Positions 25,687-37,503 of a stretch of DNA of 64,000 nt are shown piece by piece. The number at the start of each line of letters is the position of its first letter. Position 1 is the stretch's first letter. Source of the DNA: Lederbergia citrisecunda (GTDB lineage Bacteria > Bacillota > Bacilli > Bacillales > Bacillaceae_C); NCBI RefSeq assembly GCF_018343695.1, contig NZ_JAGYPJ010000001.1, positions 755,001-819,000 of the forward strand, written 5' to 3'. The notes under the pieces were generated by a model. The model ran no database searches and had not been told where the DNA came from. It saw only the letters and a list, made by a program, of their open reading frames with translations. A program made the position numbers and the translations under genes.

Positions 25687-26403
25687 ATGAAGTCAATGAG
25701 CAAAACGAGCCTAATAGGCTGGTTTATGTTGATTTCCGCCATTGGGATGGGTTTTGAAATTGTTTTTAATTGGCGGCTTTTTATCCCTCTAATAATTGGT
25801 TGTTTTCTTTTATATACAGCGAGAAACTCCCGCAAAAAAAGTAATGTTCGTTTGATTATTGGTTTGTTTTTAATTGCTATTCCAATACTTTCATCTGCTT
25901 TTTTAAAACTATTTATTTTCATTGCGTTAATCTATGGTTTAATAGCTTACTCAAAATCAAAAAAGCAAGTCAATCAAATTGTTGTTCAAACAGTTGAACC
26001 TGATCCTAAATCTTCAGTATTAAAGAAAAAACAACCTTTTATTAAAAACATTTTTATTGGAAGTCAAAAGAAAGTAAATGAAGTTTTTGAATGGGATGAT
26101 ATAAATATTCAATGTGGACTTGGGGATACAGTTGTTGATTTAGGAATGACAATGCTTCCCCCAGGTGAGAGCACTGTTGTTATAAGAAGTTTTTTTGGAA
26201 ATATCCAATTACTCGTTCCTTTTGACGCTTCTGTTATTGTGAATCACTCAGCAATCAGTGGAAAGTTAAAAGTATTTAATGATGAAACGGAAATATTTAA
26301 TTCTAATATTATTTATCATCCAGATAGTAATGAAGAAGCCGTTCGTACTATAAAAATCATAACGAATGTTATGGTTGGCAATGTTGAGGTGAGGCGAATA
26401 TGA
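25687..26403 (+). CDS. liaF: LiaF, membrane inhibitor of the LiaRS system
   Basis: 238 residues from ATG 25687 (AAAGGAGAGG six bases upstream). Four hydrophobic segments at the N-terminus (about 10-30, 33-48, 56-72 and 74-92) precede a C-terminal beta-helical LiaF domain (about 130-238, ending in KIITNVMVGNVEVRR). LiaF is known to keep LiaS in an off state until cell-wall antibiotics act. Its stop overlaps the liaS start (ATGA), indicating coupled translation of inhibitor and kinase. Confidence 0.92.
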   Translation: MKSMSKTSLIGWFMLISAIGMGFEIVFNWRLFIPLIIGCFLLYTARNSRKKSNVRLIIGLFLIAIPILSSAFLKLFIFIALIYGLIAYSKSKKQVNQIVVQTVEPDPKSSVLKKKQPFIKNIFIGSQKKVNEVFEWDDINIQCGLGDTVVDLGMTMLPPGESTVVIRSFFGNIQLLVPFDASVIVNHSAISGKLKVFNDETEIFNSNIIYHPDSNEEAVRTIKIITNVMVGNVEVRRI

Positions 26404-27449
26404 GAATTCAAATCACATTCTCAATTTACTTTGCTACAGCTACATTGATCACATCAATTTTTGTAGGTTTGGCTCTCATTTTTTTGGTCGATGCAGATTG
26501 GTTTAATTCGTTACTCAAAGAAAGTGCATTTTTATTGCCTAATGGAATTTTTATTTTATTGATATGTATATTGTTTGGCGCAGTAACAGGGTGGATCGTT
26601 GGGTTTTCTGTTCGGCAAAAAAGTGATGAGGTGGCCGCTAGTTTATTAGAAATAGAACAAGGAAATTATGACCTAAAGTATGAAAAAAGAAAACATAATG
26701 ATGATTTTTTAATAATATGGCATAGAATAGAAGGAATTTCGCAACGTCTTAAAGAACAAGCAATTATACAGCAAAAATTAGCAAATGAAAAAGTGGAATG
26801 GAATAATCAATTAAAAGAAGAGGTTCTGACGAAAGAACGAAACCGACTTGCAAGAGAACTCCACGATTCTGTAAGCCAGCAATTATTTGCTGCAACAATG
26901 CTCATGTCAGCAATTAATCAAAATCCAGATCCAACTAGTGATACTGCCGTAAAACAACGAAAACTTGTGGAAGGAATTATTAATGAAGCTCAAACTGAAA
27001 TGAGAGCGTTGCTTCTCCACCTAAGACCTGTTCAACTGGAAGGGAAAAGCTTGAAATCCGGAATAGAAGAGCTTCTTTCTGAATTAACTTCTAAACTGCC
27101 TTTAGAGGTTATTTGGAGTATTCAAGATGTTAAATTGGATAAAGGCGTTGAAGATCATTTATTCCGGATTGTTCAAGAAGCCGTTTCAAACACATTGCGA
27201 CATGCAAAGGCAAGCCGCTTGGAAGTAAATTTAAAGCAAATTAATCAAGTCGTCTTTTTAAAAGTAATGGATAATGGTCAAGGGTTTGATGTGGAAAATG
27301 CCAAGTCGGGATCCTATGGATTAGCAAATATTAAAGAAAGAGCGTCAGAAATTGGTGGCAGTGTAAAAATGATTAGTATAATAGGAAAAGGATCTAATAT
27401 TGAAGTGAAAGTACCAATTTATTTAATAAAGGATGAGGAGAATGATTAA
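26400..27449 (+). CDS. liaS: Sensor histidine kinase LiaS
   Basis: 349 residues. Two membrane helices (about 9-31 and 48-70) with a very short extracytoplasmic loop make this an intramembrane-sensing kinase. HAMP-like and linker regions follow, then a HisKA_3 dimerisation domain with phospho-acceptor His155 ([11 protein letters not shown]) and a HATPase domain ([32 protein letters not shown]). It phosphorylates LiaR. It overlaps liaF by four bases and liaR by eight. Confidence 0.95.
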   Translation: MRIQITFSIYFATATLITSIFVGLALIFLVDADWFNSLLKESAFLLPNGIFILLICILFGAVTGWIVGFSVRQKSDEVAASLLEIEQGNYDLKYEKRKHNDDFLIIWHRIEGISQRLKEQAIIQQKLANEKVEWNNQLKEEVLTKERNRLARELHDSVSQQLFAATMLMSAINQNPDPTSDTAVKQRKLVEGIINEAQTEMRALLLHLRPVQLEGKSLKSGIEELLSELTSKLPLEVIWSIQDVKLDKGVEDHLFRIVQEAVSNTLRHAKASRLEVNLKQINQVVFLKVMDNGQGFDVENAKSGSYGLANIKERASEIGGSVKMISIIGKGSNIEVKVPIYLIKDEEND

Positions 27450-28077
27450 GGTACTTCTTGTAGATGATCATGAAATGGTCCGAATTGGAGTCTCGGCTTA
27501 TCTTTCGGTCCAAGCAGATATAGAAGTAATTGGGGAAGCAGAAAATGGTGTAATAGGTTTTGAAATGGCCTTAGAACTGAGACCAGATATTATCTTAATG
27601 GATTTAGTAATGGATCAGATGGACGGGATTGAGGCCACAAAAGCCATAATAAAGGAATGGCCAGAGGCAAAAATAATTATTGTAACAAGCTTTTTAGATG
27701 ATGAAAAAGTATATCCTGCAATAGAAGCTGGAGCAACAAGTTACATATTAAAAACATCAACTGCTAGCGAAATTGCAGATGCTGTAAGGGCCACTTATAA
27801 AGGTCAATCCGTACTTGAACCTGAAGTGACAGGAAAGATGATGGCGAGAATGAAGGAAAAGAAAAAGCCGCTTCTCCACGAAAATTTAACAAATCGAGAA
27901 CTTGAGATTTTATTACTCATTTCGGAGGGGAAAACAAATCAGGAAATTGCTGAGGAATTATTTATAGGGTTAAAGACTGTAAAAACCCATGTAAGCAACA
28001 TATTAAGCAAACTTGAAATACAGGATCGCACTCAAGCGGCCATATATGCATTTAAAAATCAACTCGTTAATCATTAA
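27442..28077 (+). CDS. liaR: Response regulator LiaR
   Basis: 211 residues from ATG 27442 with GGATGAGGAG upstream. The receiver domain has acidic DD at 8-9 and phospho-acceptor Asp54 (IILMDLVMD), followed by a NarL/LuxR-type helix-turn-helix (about 148-205: LTNREIEILLL-like start, [19 protein letters not shown]). It should activate liaI-liaH on phosphorylation by LiaS. It is the last gene of the five-gene operon. Confidence 0.95.
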   Translation: MIKVLLVDDHEMVRIGVSAYLSVQADIEVIGEAENGVIGFEMALELRPDIILMDLVMDQMDGIEATKAIIKEWPEAKIIIVTSFLDDEKVYPAIEAGATSYILKTSTASEIADAVRATYKGQSVLEPEVTGKMMARMKEKKKPLLHENLTNRELEILLLISEGKTNQEIAEELFIGLKTVKTHVSNILSKLEIQDRTQAAIYAFKNQLVNH

Positions 28078-28109
28078 CGATCATCATTTGACAATACGGA
28101 GGAATTACG

Positions 28110-28769
28110 TTGAAAAAACAATTTGCAGTTATCGGACTTGGACGCTTTGGTGGAAGTATTTGCAGGGAACTAGCAGAGCAAGGCATGGAAGTATTGGCAA
28201 TGGATAAAAACGAAGACCGGGTCAATGAATTTGCATCTATTGCAACACATGCGGTTATTGCAGATACAACAGACGAAAATATATTAAAGAGCTTAGGAAT
28301 TCGAAATTTTGACCATGTGATTGTCGCAATTGGTGAGGATATCCAATCGAGCATATTAACAACGCTCATGTTGAAGGAAATAGGAGTTAATCATATTACA
28401 GTCAAAGCACAAAATGATTATCATGAAAAAGTGCTTTTAAAAATAGGGGCAGATTATGTTGTCCATCCTGAAAGGGATATGGGTAAACGTATTGCCCATT
28501 ATATCGTTTCCAATAATATATTGGATTATCTAGAACTTTCGGATGAATACAGCATCGTAGAAATAAAGGTAAATGATCTACTTACAGGTAAATCGTTAAT
28601 GGAGCTGGATGTTCGAGCGAAATACGGTTTGAATATTGTCGCAATTAAAAGAGGATCCGAGATTATTGTTTCACCTCAAGCGGATGATCCTCTCAAAAAG
28701 GATGATATCTTAATTGTAATTGGTGCAGACAGTGATATTAACCGATTTGAAAAGAAAGTAATGGAGTAA
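28110..28769 (+). CDS. ktrC: Potassium channel regulatory subunit KtrC (RCK domain)
   Basis: 219 residues from TTG 28110, with CGGAGG seven bases upstream. The RCK_N domain has nucleotide-binding GLGRFGGS at 9-16 and the acidic MDKNED turn. The RCK_C domain (about 135-219) binds c-di-AMP in this family. It matches B. subtilis KtrC almost throughout (ITVKAQNDYHEKVL, YVVHPERDMGKRIAH). KtrC gates the KtrD channel, which is not in the window. It lies 32 bases after liaR and may be read with it, though ktrC normally stands near rnjA. Confidence 0.94.
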   Translation: MKKQFAVIGLGRFGGSICRELAEQGMEVLAMDKNEDRVNEFASIATHAVIADTTDENILKSLGIRNFDHVIVAIGEDIQSSILTTLMLKEIGVNHITVKAQNDYHEKVLLKIGADYVVHPERDMGKRIAHYIVSNNILDYLELSDEYSIVEIKVNDLLTGKSLMELDVRAKYGLNIVAIKRGSEIIVSPQADDPLKKDDILIVIGADSDINRFEKKVME

Positions 28770-28773
28770 TGTT

Positions 28774-28806
28774 AAAGGACCGTGGAAATAAATCCCCGGT
28801 CCTTTT
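28774..28806 (+). terminator. Rho-independent terminator after ktrC
   Basis: Stem AAAGGACCG/CGGTCCTTT with a loop of about 14 bases and T-rich end. Confidence 0.85.
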
Positions 28807-28838
28807 ACGATTATTATTGTACGTTTTCAACTTTGTAA

Positions 28839-28939
28839 GTTGATTTCCGCTCCAGGCGCTCGCTTTCCGCGGGGAGTTCGGGAGCCTCCCGTATACTTCT
28901 TTTTCCCGCAGGAGTCTCGCTCCTTCCGCTCTAATCAAC
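28839..28939 (-). repeat. Family-1 interspersed repeat, copy B
   Basis: 101 bp with ends GTTGATT/AATCAAC. Its reverse complement shares GAGACTCCTGCGGGA, GAGGCTCCC and CGGAAAGCGAGCGCCTG with copies A and C. It lies between the converging ktrC and rnjA units, where B. subtilis has adeC. Confidence 0.88.
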
Positions 28940-28975
28940 GTTGCACTATAAATTGTGAACTTAGTTTTATTTATA

Positions 28976-30643
28976 TTAAATTTCCATAATAATCGGAAGT
29001 ATCATTGGTCTGCGCTTTGTCTTTTCATATAAGAATGGAGTTAGCGTATCAGTGATTTCATTTTTGATCTCTGACCATTGAGTCGTTTTACGCTCCATAA
29101 TTTTATTCAAATGCTTTCCAATCATTCTTTGGGCCTCATTAATTAAATCTCCAGATTCACGCATATAAACAAATCCACGAGAAATAATGTCTGGTCCAGC
29201 AGCAATTGTATGATTTTCCATATCGATTGACACCACGACAATGACTAGACCTTCTTCCGAAAGGATTCGTCTGTCTCGCAATACGATATTTCCAATATCT
29301 CCAATTCCGCTACCATCTATATAAACAGAGCCAGAAGGAATCTTTCCTGCGATTTCCGCGGTTTTATCTGTTAATGCAAGAACATCGCCATTATCCATAA
29401 TAAAGCAGTTCTCTTCAGGAACATCACAATCAACAGCTAATTTTGCATGGGTCTTTTGCATCCGAAATTCTCCGTGAATCGGCATGAAAAATTTAGGCTT
29501 CATAAGTCGGAGCATTAATTTCTGCTCCTGCTGACCACCATGACCAGATGTATGAATATCATTTAACGATCCGGCAATGACATCAGCACCAGCACGATAC
29601 AATAAATTTATCGTTCTATTGACACTGATCGTATTCCCAGGAATTGGGGATGAAGAAAAGACGACTGTATCCCCAGGTTGTATTTGGATTTGTCGATGAG
29701 TTCCATTCGCTATTCTCGATAAGGCGGCCATTGGCTCACCTTGACTACCTGTACAAAGAATCGTCACTTTATTTGCTGGAAGACGATTTAACTGCTGTGT
29801 GGATATAAATGTATCTTTTGGTGCGCGAATATAACCGAGTTCTTGCCCGATCTCAATTGCAGCATCCATACTACGCCCAAAAACAGCTATTTTTCTTCCA
29901 TTAGCAACTGCAGCATCTGTAACCTGCTGTAGACGGTGAATATTCGAAGCGAACGTCGCAAATATTACGCGCCCATCCACTTTACGAAAAATATCATGAA
30001 TACTATCGCCAACTCGTCTTTCCGACATTGTAAAATGAGGAACTTCGGCATTCGTACTATCTGATAAAAGACAAAGAACGCCTTCTTTTCCTATTTCCGC
30101 CATTTTTGTTAAGTTAGCCGGCTCACCTACAGGTGTGAAATCGAACTTGAAATCCCCCGTATGAACAATGTTGCCAGGAGGTGTTTTTACAACAATTCCG
30201 TATGAATCTGGAATGCTGTGTGTTGTGCGGAAAAACGTAACCGATGTCTTTCTAAATTTAATGACATCATCCTCTTTTATTTCAAAAAATTTCGTTTGTC
30301 GTAAAAGGCCGTGTTCTTCCAATTTGTTTTTCATTAGTCCAATTGCCAATTTACCTGCATAAATTGGGATGTTCACTTGACGAAGTAAATAAGGAATACC
30401 GCCAATGTGGTCTTCGTGACCATGAGTAACGAATAAACCTTTTATTTTATCAACGTTTTTTACGATATACGTATAATCAGGAATGACATAATCTATTCCA
30501 AGCAATTCGTCTTCCGGAAACTTAATTCCAGCATCAATTAATATTATTTCATCCTGAAATTGAACAGCGTAAGTATTTTTACCAATTTCACCTAGCCCGC
30601 CGAGAGCAAAAACCGCAGTTTGGTCATTTTTTACAAATTTCAT
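28976..30643 (-). CDS. rnjA: Ribonuclease J1
   Basis: 555 residues, matching B. subtilis RNase J1. The metallo-beta-lactamase core has the zinc-binding motif HGHEDH at 74-79 and a beta-CASP domain, followed by the C-terminal domain. RNase J1 is a cytoplasmic endo- and 5'-exoribonuclease central to mRNA decay and 16S maturation. Its ATG overlaps the rpoY stop by four bases (ATGA), so translation is coupled to rpoY, the same pair as in B. subtilis. Confidence 0.97.
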   Translation of the reverse strand: MKFVKNDQTAVFALGGLGEIGKNTYAVQFQDEIILIDAGIKFPEDELLGIDYVIPDYTYIVKNVDKIKGLFVTHGHEDHIGGIPYLLRQVNIPIYAGKLAIGLMKNKLEEHGLLRQTKFFEIKEDDVIKFRKTSVTFFRTTHSIPDSYGIVVKTPPGNIVHTGDFKFDFTPVGEPANLTKMAEIGKEGVLCLLSDSTNAEVPHFTMSERRVGDSIHDIFRKVDGRVIFATFASNIHRLQQVTDAAVANGRKIAVFGRSMDAAIEIGQELGYIRAPKDTFISTQQLNRLPANKVTILCTGSQGEPMAALSRIANGTHRQIQIQPGDTVVFSSSPIPGNTISVNRTINLLYRAGADVIAGSLNDIHTSGHGGQQEQKLMLRLMKPKFFMPIHGEFRMQKTHAKLAVDCDVPEENCFIMDNGDVLALTDKTAEIAGKIPSGSVYIDGSGIGDIGNIVLRDRRILSEEGLVIVVVSIDMENHTIAAGPDIISRGFVYMRESGDLINEAQRMIGKHLNKIMERKTTQWSEIKNEITDTLTPFLYEKTKRRPMILPIIMEI

Positions 30644-30858
30644 AGTGACACGTTCTCCTGTAGTTTGAAATGCTCACTTTGCTTCTCGTATTCGAGATAC
30701 TCGCCTTCTAATAATTGAATATATTCAATATTAATTTTTTGGTCTTTCAGCATTTGACGAACAGTACGTTCATTGTTTGTTTCAAAATACATTGATTTTG
30801 TTTTTTCTCTTACTGGCACTTCATTTTTACTTTCTTGGTAATAAACTTTGTAAATCAT
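30640..30858 (-). CDS. rpoY: RNA polymerase epsilon subunit RpoY
   Basis: 72 residues from ATG 30858 (AAGGAGAG upstream; a TTG one codon earlier is less likely). [20 protein letters not shown] and [13 protein letters not shown] match the small epsilon subunit (YkzG) of Firmicute RNA polymerase. It always precedes rnjA in this group, and the four-base overlap is kept here. Confidence 0.95.
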   Translation of the reverse strand: MIYKVYYQESKNEVPVREKTKSMYFETNNERTVRQMLKDQKINIEYIQLLEGEYLEYEKQSEHFKLQENVSL

Positions 30859-30932
30859 CAATATCTCTCCTTAACTCCGTTGTCTAATTTTTATTATTGT
30901 TTAATTAACAAACTAATATAATAAAGAATAAG

Positions 30933-30953
30933 CCCTCCGAAAAAAACAGAGGG
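30933..30953 (-). terminator. Probable terminator between the 23-codon ORF and rpoY
   Basis: On the minus strand CCCTCTG/CGGAGGG forms a 7-bp stem (one G-U pair) around a T7 loop, followed by CTTATTCTTT. The tail is only moderately T-rich. Confidence 0.5.
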
Positions 30954-30967
30954 ACCTTAATTGTTCA

Positions 30968-31039
30968 TTAAGCAATTGTTTTTTTTCTCAGTAAATCTTT
31001 CCACCGTTTTAAAAGCTTTTCTCGTAGCTTCTTAAACAT
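30968..31039 (-). CDS. Possible 23-residue basic peptide upstream of rpoY
   Basis: Short ORF absent from standard length-filtered calls: ATG at 31039, TAA at 30968-30970, product beginning MFKKLREKLLKRWKDLLRK. A strong ribosome site AAGGAGTGAT (AAGGAG at 31049-31054) lies nine bases upstream, and a hairpin follows. The peptide would be an amphipathic, strongly basic helix with Leu about every third to fourth residue. No family is known to me. It could be a genuine small membrane-active peptide or a leader peptide. Expression is unproven. Confidence 0.55.
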   Translation of the reverse strand: MFKKLREKLLKRWKDLLRKKTIA

Positions 31040-31207
31040 TGTGGATCACTCCTTAAATTCTATTTTAACCGATACTCGTTCAAAGTAAAAGCAACTTGCA
31101 AAGAGAAGATATAAATTTGTGCATATTTTTATGTTTTATTATATGCTTTGTATACGTTCTCTATCATAAAGATAAGTAGAAATAGAAGAATTCTAAGGAG
31201 ATATGCT

Positions 31208-32002
31208 ATGAAAAAAATTGTTTTCTTTGATATCGATGGAACTTTGCTTGACGATGAAAAAAATCTTCCTGGATCTACGAAAGAAGCTATTAAAACCCTA
31301 CAGGAGAATGGAATTTATACTGCACTGGCAACAGGTAGAGCACCTTTTATGGTTACTAGTTTACTCAAAGATTTAAATATAGAATCATTCGTATGCTTTA
31401 ATGGCCAATATGTTGTTTTTGGGAATGAAGTCGTGTATACGAATCCTTTAGACTCAATTGAAATAAAAAAACTAATTGATAGAGCAAACACAAATAACCA
31501 TCATTTAGTATTTTTAAATGAATCGACATTAAAATCGAATGTAAAATTTAATCAACGTGTAAAAGAAAGTTTTGAGTCGCTTCAAATGGTTCATCCTGAA
31601 TACGATCCGGATTTTTACGAAAAGACAAATATTTATCAATCGCTTCTATTCGCTAGAGAAGGTGAGGATTCTTACCTTACAGAATTTGAAGATAATCTTA
31701 CTTTTATTAGATGGCATGAGGAATCACTGGATGTTGTTCCTAAAGGTGGTTCAAAAGCGGAAGGAATAAAAAAACTCATTGAAAGATTAGGGTTTGAAAT
31801 GGAGAATGTGTACGCATTTGGAGACGGATTGAATGATATTGAAATGTTGCAAACAGTAGGTACCGGGATTGCAATGGGAAATGCTCATGAGGCTGTAAAA
31901 ATGCACGCTGACCTAATTACTACAAATGTTGATGATAACGGAATTGTAAATGGATTAGTAAAAGTAGGTTTGCTAGAGGAAAATTTTGAAAGAATTAAAT
32001 AA
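31208..32002 (+). CDS. ykrA: Cof-type HAD-superfamily phosphatase YkrA
   Basis: 264 residues from ATG 31208 (AAGGAG seven bases upstream). HAD motif I is DIDGTLLDDE near the N-terminus, motif II ATGRAP, motif III has Lys in PKGGSKAEGI, and motif IV is GDGLNDIEML. The C2-type cap between motifs marks the Cof/IIB subfamily of sugar-phosphate or nucleotide phosphatases. The substrate is unknown. Position between rpoY and the deformylase gene matches B. subtilis ykrA. Confidence 0.92.
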   Translation: MKKIVFFDIDGTLLDDEKNLPGSTKEAIKTLQENGIYTALATGRAPFMVTSLLKDLNIESFVCFNGQYVVFGNEVVYTNPLDSIEIKKLIDRANTNNHHLVFLNESTLKSNVKFNQRVKESFESLQMVHPEYDPDFYEKTNIYQSLLFAREGEDSYLTEFEDNLTFIRWHEESLDVVPKGGSKAEGIKKLIERLGFEMENVYAFGDGLNDIEMLQTVGTGIAMGNAHEAVKMHADLITTNVDDNGIVNGLVKVGLLEENFERIK

Positions 32003-32006
32003 GAGA

Positions 32007-32043
32007 AGCGCAAGCATTTAGCCCATCCACGGCTGCTTGCGCT
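32007..32043. repeat. Hairpin repeat after ykrA
   Basis: Perfect 10-bp inverted repeat AGCGCAAGCA/TGCTTGCGCT with an inner AGCC/GGCT pair. AGCGCAAG-type ends also occur at about 49938. There is no T-run, so it looks like a short interspersed repeat more than a terminator. It separates the converging ykrA and def genes. Confidence 0.6.
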
Positions 32044-32126
32044 AGACAGCAAAAGCTTAATTTCAAAAAAACACTTTTCATTAACATTTATTTTTTTACT
32101 TTTAAAAAAGCTGTCATGTTAATAAA

Positions 32127-32681
32127 TTATCTTTCAATTGGAATAGCGCCTTCTGGAACGGAAAAAGGATTATTTTCATCGATATGATCATAAAACATAA
32201 CACCATTTAAATGATCAAGCTCATGCTGGAACACGATGGCTGGAAGGTCTTTTAGACGTAGTTTGATCTCATTTCCATTAATGTCGTATCCTTTAATCGT
32301 AATTCGTGCATGTCTCAATACATAACCAACGACAGGACGATCAACGGATAAACAACCTTCACCAGAAGTCAAATAAGATTTTTCTACAGAATGACTAATA
32401 ATTTTTGGGTTTACTAATGAATAATGATACTTTTTACCATTATCATCTTCGAGACGAACTGCGAACATTCTTTTTAGGACATTAATTTGTGGTGCTGCAA
32501 GACCTACACCAGCTCTTAAACCATACTTTTCGCTAATTTCCGGATCTTGACTATTCTTTAAGTATTCCTGCATCTTATTTAAAATGTCTATATCTTCTTG
32601 TGTAAGGGGTAAAGGGACTTCTTTTGCCACTTCTCTTAATGCTGGATTATCTTCACGGATAATATCTTTCATTAGAATCAT
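32127..32681 (-). CDS. def: Peptide deformylase
   Basis: 184 residues from ATG 32681 (AGGAG eight bases upstream), the length of B. subtilis DefB. All three motifs are present: [13 protein letters not shown] with the metal-ligand Cys, and HELDH with two metal-ligand His. It removes the N-formyl group from nascent proteins. It is divergent from ykyA, as in B. subtilis. Confidence 0.96.
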   Translation of the reverse strand: MILMKDIIREDNPALREVAKEVPLPLTQEDIDILNKMQEYLKNSQDPEISEKYGLRAGVGLAAPQINVLKRMFAVRLEDDNGKKYHYSLVNPKIISHSVEKSYLTSGEGCLSVDRPVVGYVLRHARITIKGYDINGNEIKLRLKDLPAIVFQHELDHLNGVMFYDHIDENNPFSVPEGAIPIER

Positions 32682-32821
32682 TATGTTCACTCCTGTTTAA
32701 GCAAGTATATAAATGGATAGATAAAATTTAGTATTTAAATTATCTTATTTTATTTTTTGCATTATTGTCAAATAGACCATATCCCAGTATAGTAAAGGTG
32801 GAAACAGTTAGGAGGATTTTG

Positions 32822-33469
32822 ATGAAAAAATTACATACGATCATTTTTATTATATTATTAGCGGTTATTTTATCAGCCTGTTCATCTGCGGAAGAGAATA
32901 TTTATAAAGCATTAGAAGCAACAGCTGCTAAAGAAGTTGGTTTTGAAAAACAACAAGAACCACTAAAGAAACTTGAAACAAACGAAAAAGAAATATTTGA
33001 TCAAATAATGGATTTGGGCATGAAAGAATTCGAACAAATATCTAAGCTTGCTGATGATGCCTTAGCTAACTTAGACCAAAGAGAAGAACATATGAAAAAA
33101 GAGAAAGATTCAATTGATGAATCTAAAAAGGAATTTCAACTTGCATCAGAAGAGTTAGGTAAACTAAAAGACGAAAAATTAAAAAAACAGGCAGATGAAT
33201 TACAAGGATTAATGAATAAACGTTATGAATCGTATGAAAAATTATTTTCATCCTATATGAATGGATTGCAAGAAGACAGAAAAATTTACGAAATAATTAA
33301 AAATGAAGATTTAAAACTAGAGGATTTAGAGGCGCAAATAGAAGCATCCAATGAAGCATACGATAGTGTATTTGAAGCGAATAAACAATTTAATGAGCAA
33401 ACAGAAAAGTTTAACGAAGCAAAGTTGAACTTTTACAAGGATGCGGGATTAAAAGTAGAGTCCAAATAA
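32822..33469 (+). CDS. ykyA: YkyA-family lipoprotein
   Basis: 215 residues from ATG 32822 (TTAGGAGG upstream). A hydrophobic N-terminus with lipobox LSAC near residue 19 predicts a membrane-anchored lipoprotein. The rest is charged and helical, probably coiled coil (PF10368-like). It lies upstream of pdhA, as in B. subtilis. Function is not established. Confidence 0.88.
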   Translation: MKKLHTIIFIILLAVILSACSSAEENIYKALEATAAKEVGFEKQQEPLKKLETNEKEIFDQIMDLGMKEFEQISKLADDALANLDQREEHMKKEKDSIDESKKEFQLASEELGKLKDEKLKKQADELQGLMNKRYESYEKLFSSYMNGLQEDRKIYEIIKNEDLKLEDLEAQIEASNEAYDSVFEANKQFNEQTEKFNEAKLNFYKDAGLKVESK

Positions 33470-33480
33470 TTAATCAACTT

Positions 33481-33508
33481 AAGGAGACGGTAATCCGTTT
33501 CTTTTTTT
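33481..33508 (+). terminator. Rho-independent terminator after ykyA
   Basis: Stem AAGGAGACGG/CCGTTTCTTT (two G-U pairs) with loop TAAT and a T-run. Confidence 0.82.
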
Positions 33509-35154
<1,646 letters not shown>

Positions 35155-35157
35155 GCC

Positions 35158-36135
35158 ATGGCGCAAATGACTATGATTCAAGCTATCACGGATGCGCTTC
35201 GTACTGAATTGCGCAACGATGAAAATGTACTCGTGTTTGGAGAAGACGTAGGGGTTAACGGAGGGGTTTTCCGTGCTACAGAAGGTCTGCAAAAAGAGTT
35301 TGGAGAAGACCGCGTCTTTGATACACCACTTGCTGAGTCAGGAATCGGTGGTTTGGCTATTGGGTTAACGACACAAGGCTTCCGTCCAGTTCCTGAAATC
35401 CAGTTTTTTGGATTTTTATACGAAGTGATGGACTCTGTAAGCGGACAAATGGCTCGCTGGAGATATCGTACAGGTGGAACATTCAATGCACCGATTACAA
35501 TTCGTTCACCATTTGGAGGAGGGGTACATACTCCTGAAATGCACGCTGATAGTCTTGAAGGATTAATGGCACAGCAACCAGGCTTAAAAGTAGTCATTCC
35601 TTCTACTCCATATGATGCTAAAGGACTTTTAATTTCGGCAATTAGAGATAATGATCCGGTTATTTTCCTAGAACATATGAAGTTATACCGTTCTTTCCGT
35701 CAAGAAGTTCCAGAAGAAGAATATACAATTCCTTTAGGAAAAGCTGATGTGAAACGTGAAGGAACAGATTTAACGATTATTGCTTATGGTGCGATGGTTC
35801 ATGATTCACTAAAAGCTGCTGAAGAACTTGAAAAAGAAGGCCATTCAGTTGAAGTAATCGATCTTCGTACTGTTAGCCCAATTGATATTGATACAATTAT
35901 TGCATCTGTTGAAAAAACAAACCGTGCAATCGTAGTTCAAGAAGCTCAAAAACAAGCTGGGATTGCAGCGAATATTGTAGCAGAGATAACTGATCGCGCT
36001 ATTTTAAGCCTTGAAGCTCCTGTTTTAAGAGTTGCTGCTGCAGATACAGTATATCCATTCTCTCAAGCGGAACCGGTATGGCTTCCAAACCATAAGGATA
36101 TAATCGAAACTGCTAAGAAAGTATTACTATTTTAA
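35158..36135 (+). CDS. pdhB: Pyruvate dehydrogenase E1 component, beta subunit
   Basis: 325 residues with the transketolase pyrimidine-binding domain ([36 protein letters not shown]) and the C-terminal transketolase domain ([14 protein letters not shown]). It forms the E1 heterotetramer with PdhA. The ATG at 35158 follows AAGGAG, which lies within the end of pdhA. Confidence 0.97.
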   Translation: MAQMTMIQAITDALRTELRNDENVLVFGEDVGVNGGVFRATEGLQKEFGEDRVFDTPLAESGIGGLAIGLTTQGFRPVPEIQFFGFLYEVMDSVSGQMARWRYRTGGTFNAPITIRSPFGGGVHTPEMHADSLEGLMAQQPGLKVVIPSTPYDAKGLLISAIRDNDPVIFLEHMKLYRSFRQEVPEEEYTIPLGKADVKREGTDLTIIAYGAMVHDSLKAAEELEKEGHSVEVIDLRTVSPIDIDTIIASVEKTNRAIVVQEAQKQAGIAANIVAEITDRAILSLEAPVLRVAAADTVYPFSQAEPVWLPNHKDIIETAKKVLLF

Positions 36136-36165
36136 TCACTTTTATCTTACAGGAGGGGAATACCA

Positions 36166-37500
36166 TTGTCATTTCAATTTAAAATGCCAGATATCGGTGA
36201 AGGTATCCACGAAGGCGATATAGTAAAATGGTTTGTAAAACCTGGTGACAAAGTAGCCGAAGATGATGTACTATGCGAAGTACAAAATGACAAGGCAGTT
36301 GTAGAAATTCCGTCTCCAGTAGCTGGAACAGTTGAAGAAATTCTCGTGCAAGAAGGTCAAACAGCTACAGTTGGAGATGTACTTATAAAATTCGACGCAC
36401 CTGGATATGAAGATCTTCAATTTAAAGGTGACCACGAAGAAGAAAAAACTGAAGCAAATGTCCAATCTACAGCAGAATCCGGTCAAGAGCTTAAAAAAGA
36501 AGAAGTGAAAGCAGAAGAACCAAAAGCAGCGGAAGCAACAGGTGCCGGTGCACAGCCTGAAGCAGAAGCTGATCCAAATCAACGTATTATTGCGATGCCA
36601 TCTGTAAGAAAATATGCACGTGAAAAAGGTGTTGACATTCGCCTCGTTACAGGAACGGGTAAAAACAGCCGTATCATGAAAGAGGATATTGATGCATTCC
36701 TAAACGGTCCATCAGTTACAGAAGCTGTCGAAACAGCAGCACCTGTACAAGAAGAAACTAAAGCTGCAGCAACTGCTCCGGTAATTCCTGAAGGAGAATA
36801 TCCAGAAACTCGTGAAAAAATGAGTGGAATCCGAAAAGCAATTGCAAAAGCGATGGTGAATTCGAAACATACAGCACCACATGTTACTTTAATGGATGAA
36901 ATAGACGTTGAAAAACTTGTCGCACATCGTAAGAAATTTAAAGATGTCGCTGCAGAAAAAAATATTAAACTAACGTTCTTGCCATATGTTGTAAAAGCTC
37001 TTGTAAGTGCATTGCGTGAATTCCCTGCACTTAATACATCAATTGATGATGCAACTGATGAAATTATTCACAAGCACTATTACAATATCGGTATTGCTGC
37101 CGATACTGAAAAAGGTTTATTAGTTCCTGTCGTAAAACGTGCAGATACAAAGTCTGTTTTTGCGATTTCAAAAGAAATCAACGAATTAGCTGATAAAGCA
37201 CGCAGTGGAAAACTTTCACCTACTGAAATGAAAGGTGCTACATGCACAATTACAAATATTGGTTCTGCTGGCGGACAATGGTTTACGCCTGTCATCAATC
37301 ATCCAGAAGTAGCCATTTTAGGAATTGGGCGCATTGCAGAAAAACCAGTCGTTCGCAATGGTGAAATTGTTGCAGCTCCTGTCTTGGCATTGTCACTAAG
37401 CTTTGACCATAGAATAGTCGACGGTGCAACAGCGCAGAATGCACTTAACCAAATTAAACGACTGCTTAACGATCCTGAACTTTTATTAATGGAGGCGTAA
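36166..37500 (+). CDS. pdhC: Dihydrolipoamide acetyltransferase, E2 of pyruvate dehydrogenase
   Basis: 444 residues from TTG 36166 with AGGAGGGG seven bases upstream. One lipoyl domain (about 1-80, lipoyl Lys43 in [10 protein letters not shown]) is joined by an acidic/Ala-rich linker to the peripheral-subunit-binding domain (about 138-175). The catalytic acyltransferase core ends with SFDHRIVDG carrying the active-site His. It forms the structural core of the complex and transfers acetyl groups to CoA. Confidence 0.97.
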   Translation: MSFQFKMPDIGEGIHEGDIVKWFVKPGDKVAEDDVLCEVQNDKAVVEIPSPVAGTVEEILVQEGQTATVGDVLIKFDAPGYEDLQFKGDHEEEKTEANVQSTAESGQELKKEEVKAEEPKAAEATGAGAQPEAEADPNQRIIAMPSVRKYAREKGVDIRLVTGTGKNSRIMKEDIDAFLNGPSVTEAVETAAPVQEETKAAATAPVIPEGEYPETREKMSGIRKAIAKAMVNSKHTAPHVTLMDEIDVEKLVAHRKKFKDVAAEKNIKLTFLPYVVKALVSALREFPALNTSIDDATDEIIHKHYYNIGIAADTEKGLLVPVVKRADTKSVFAISKEINELADKARSGKLSPTEMKGATCTITNIGSAGGQWFTPVINHPEVAILGIGRIAEKPVVRNGEIVAAPVLALSLSFDHRIVDGATAQNALNQIKRLLNDPELLLMEA

Positions 37501-37503
37501 AAA

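Noticed and set aside
28013-28207. 64-codon frame spanning the liaR-ktrC junction
   Set aside because: It is a shadow of liaR and ktrC, which are both full-length family members in other frames.
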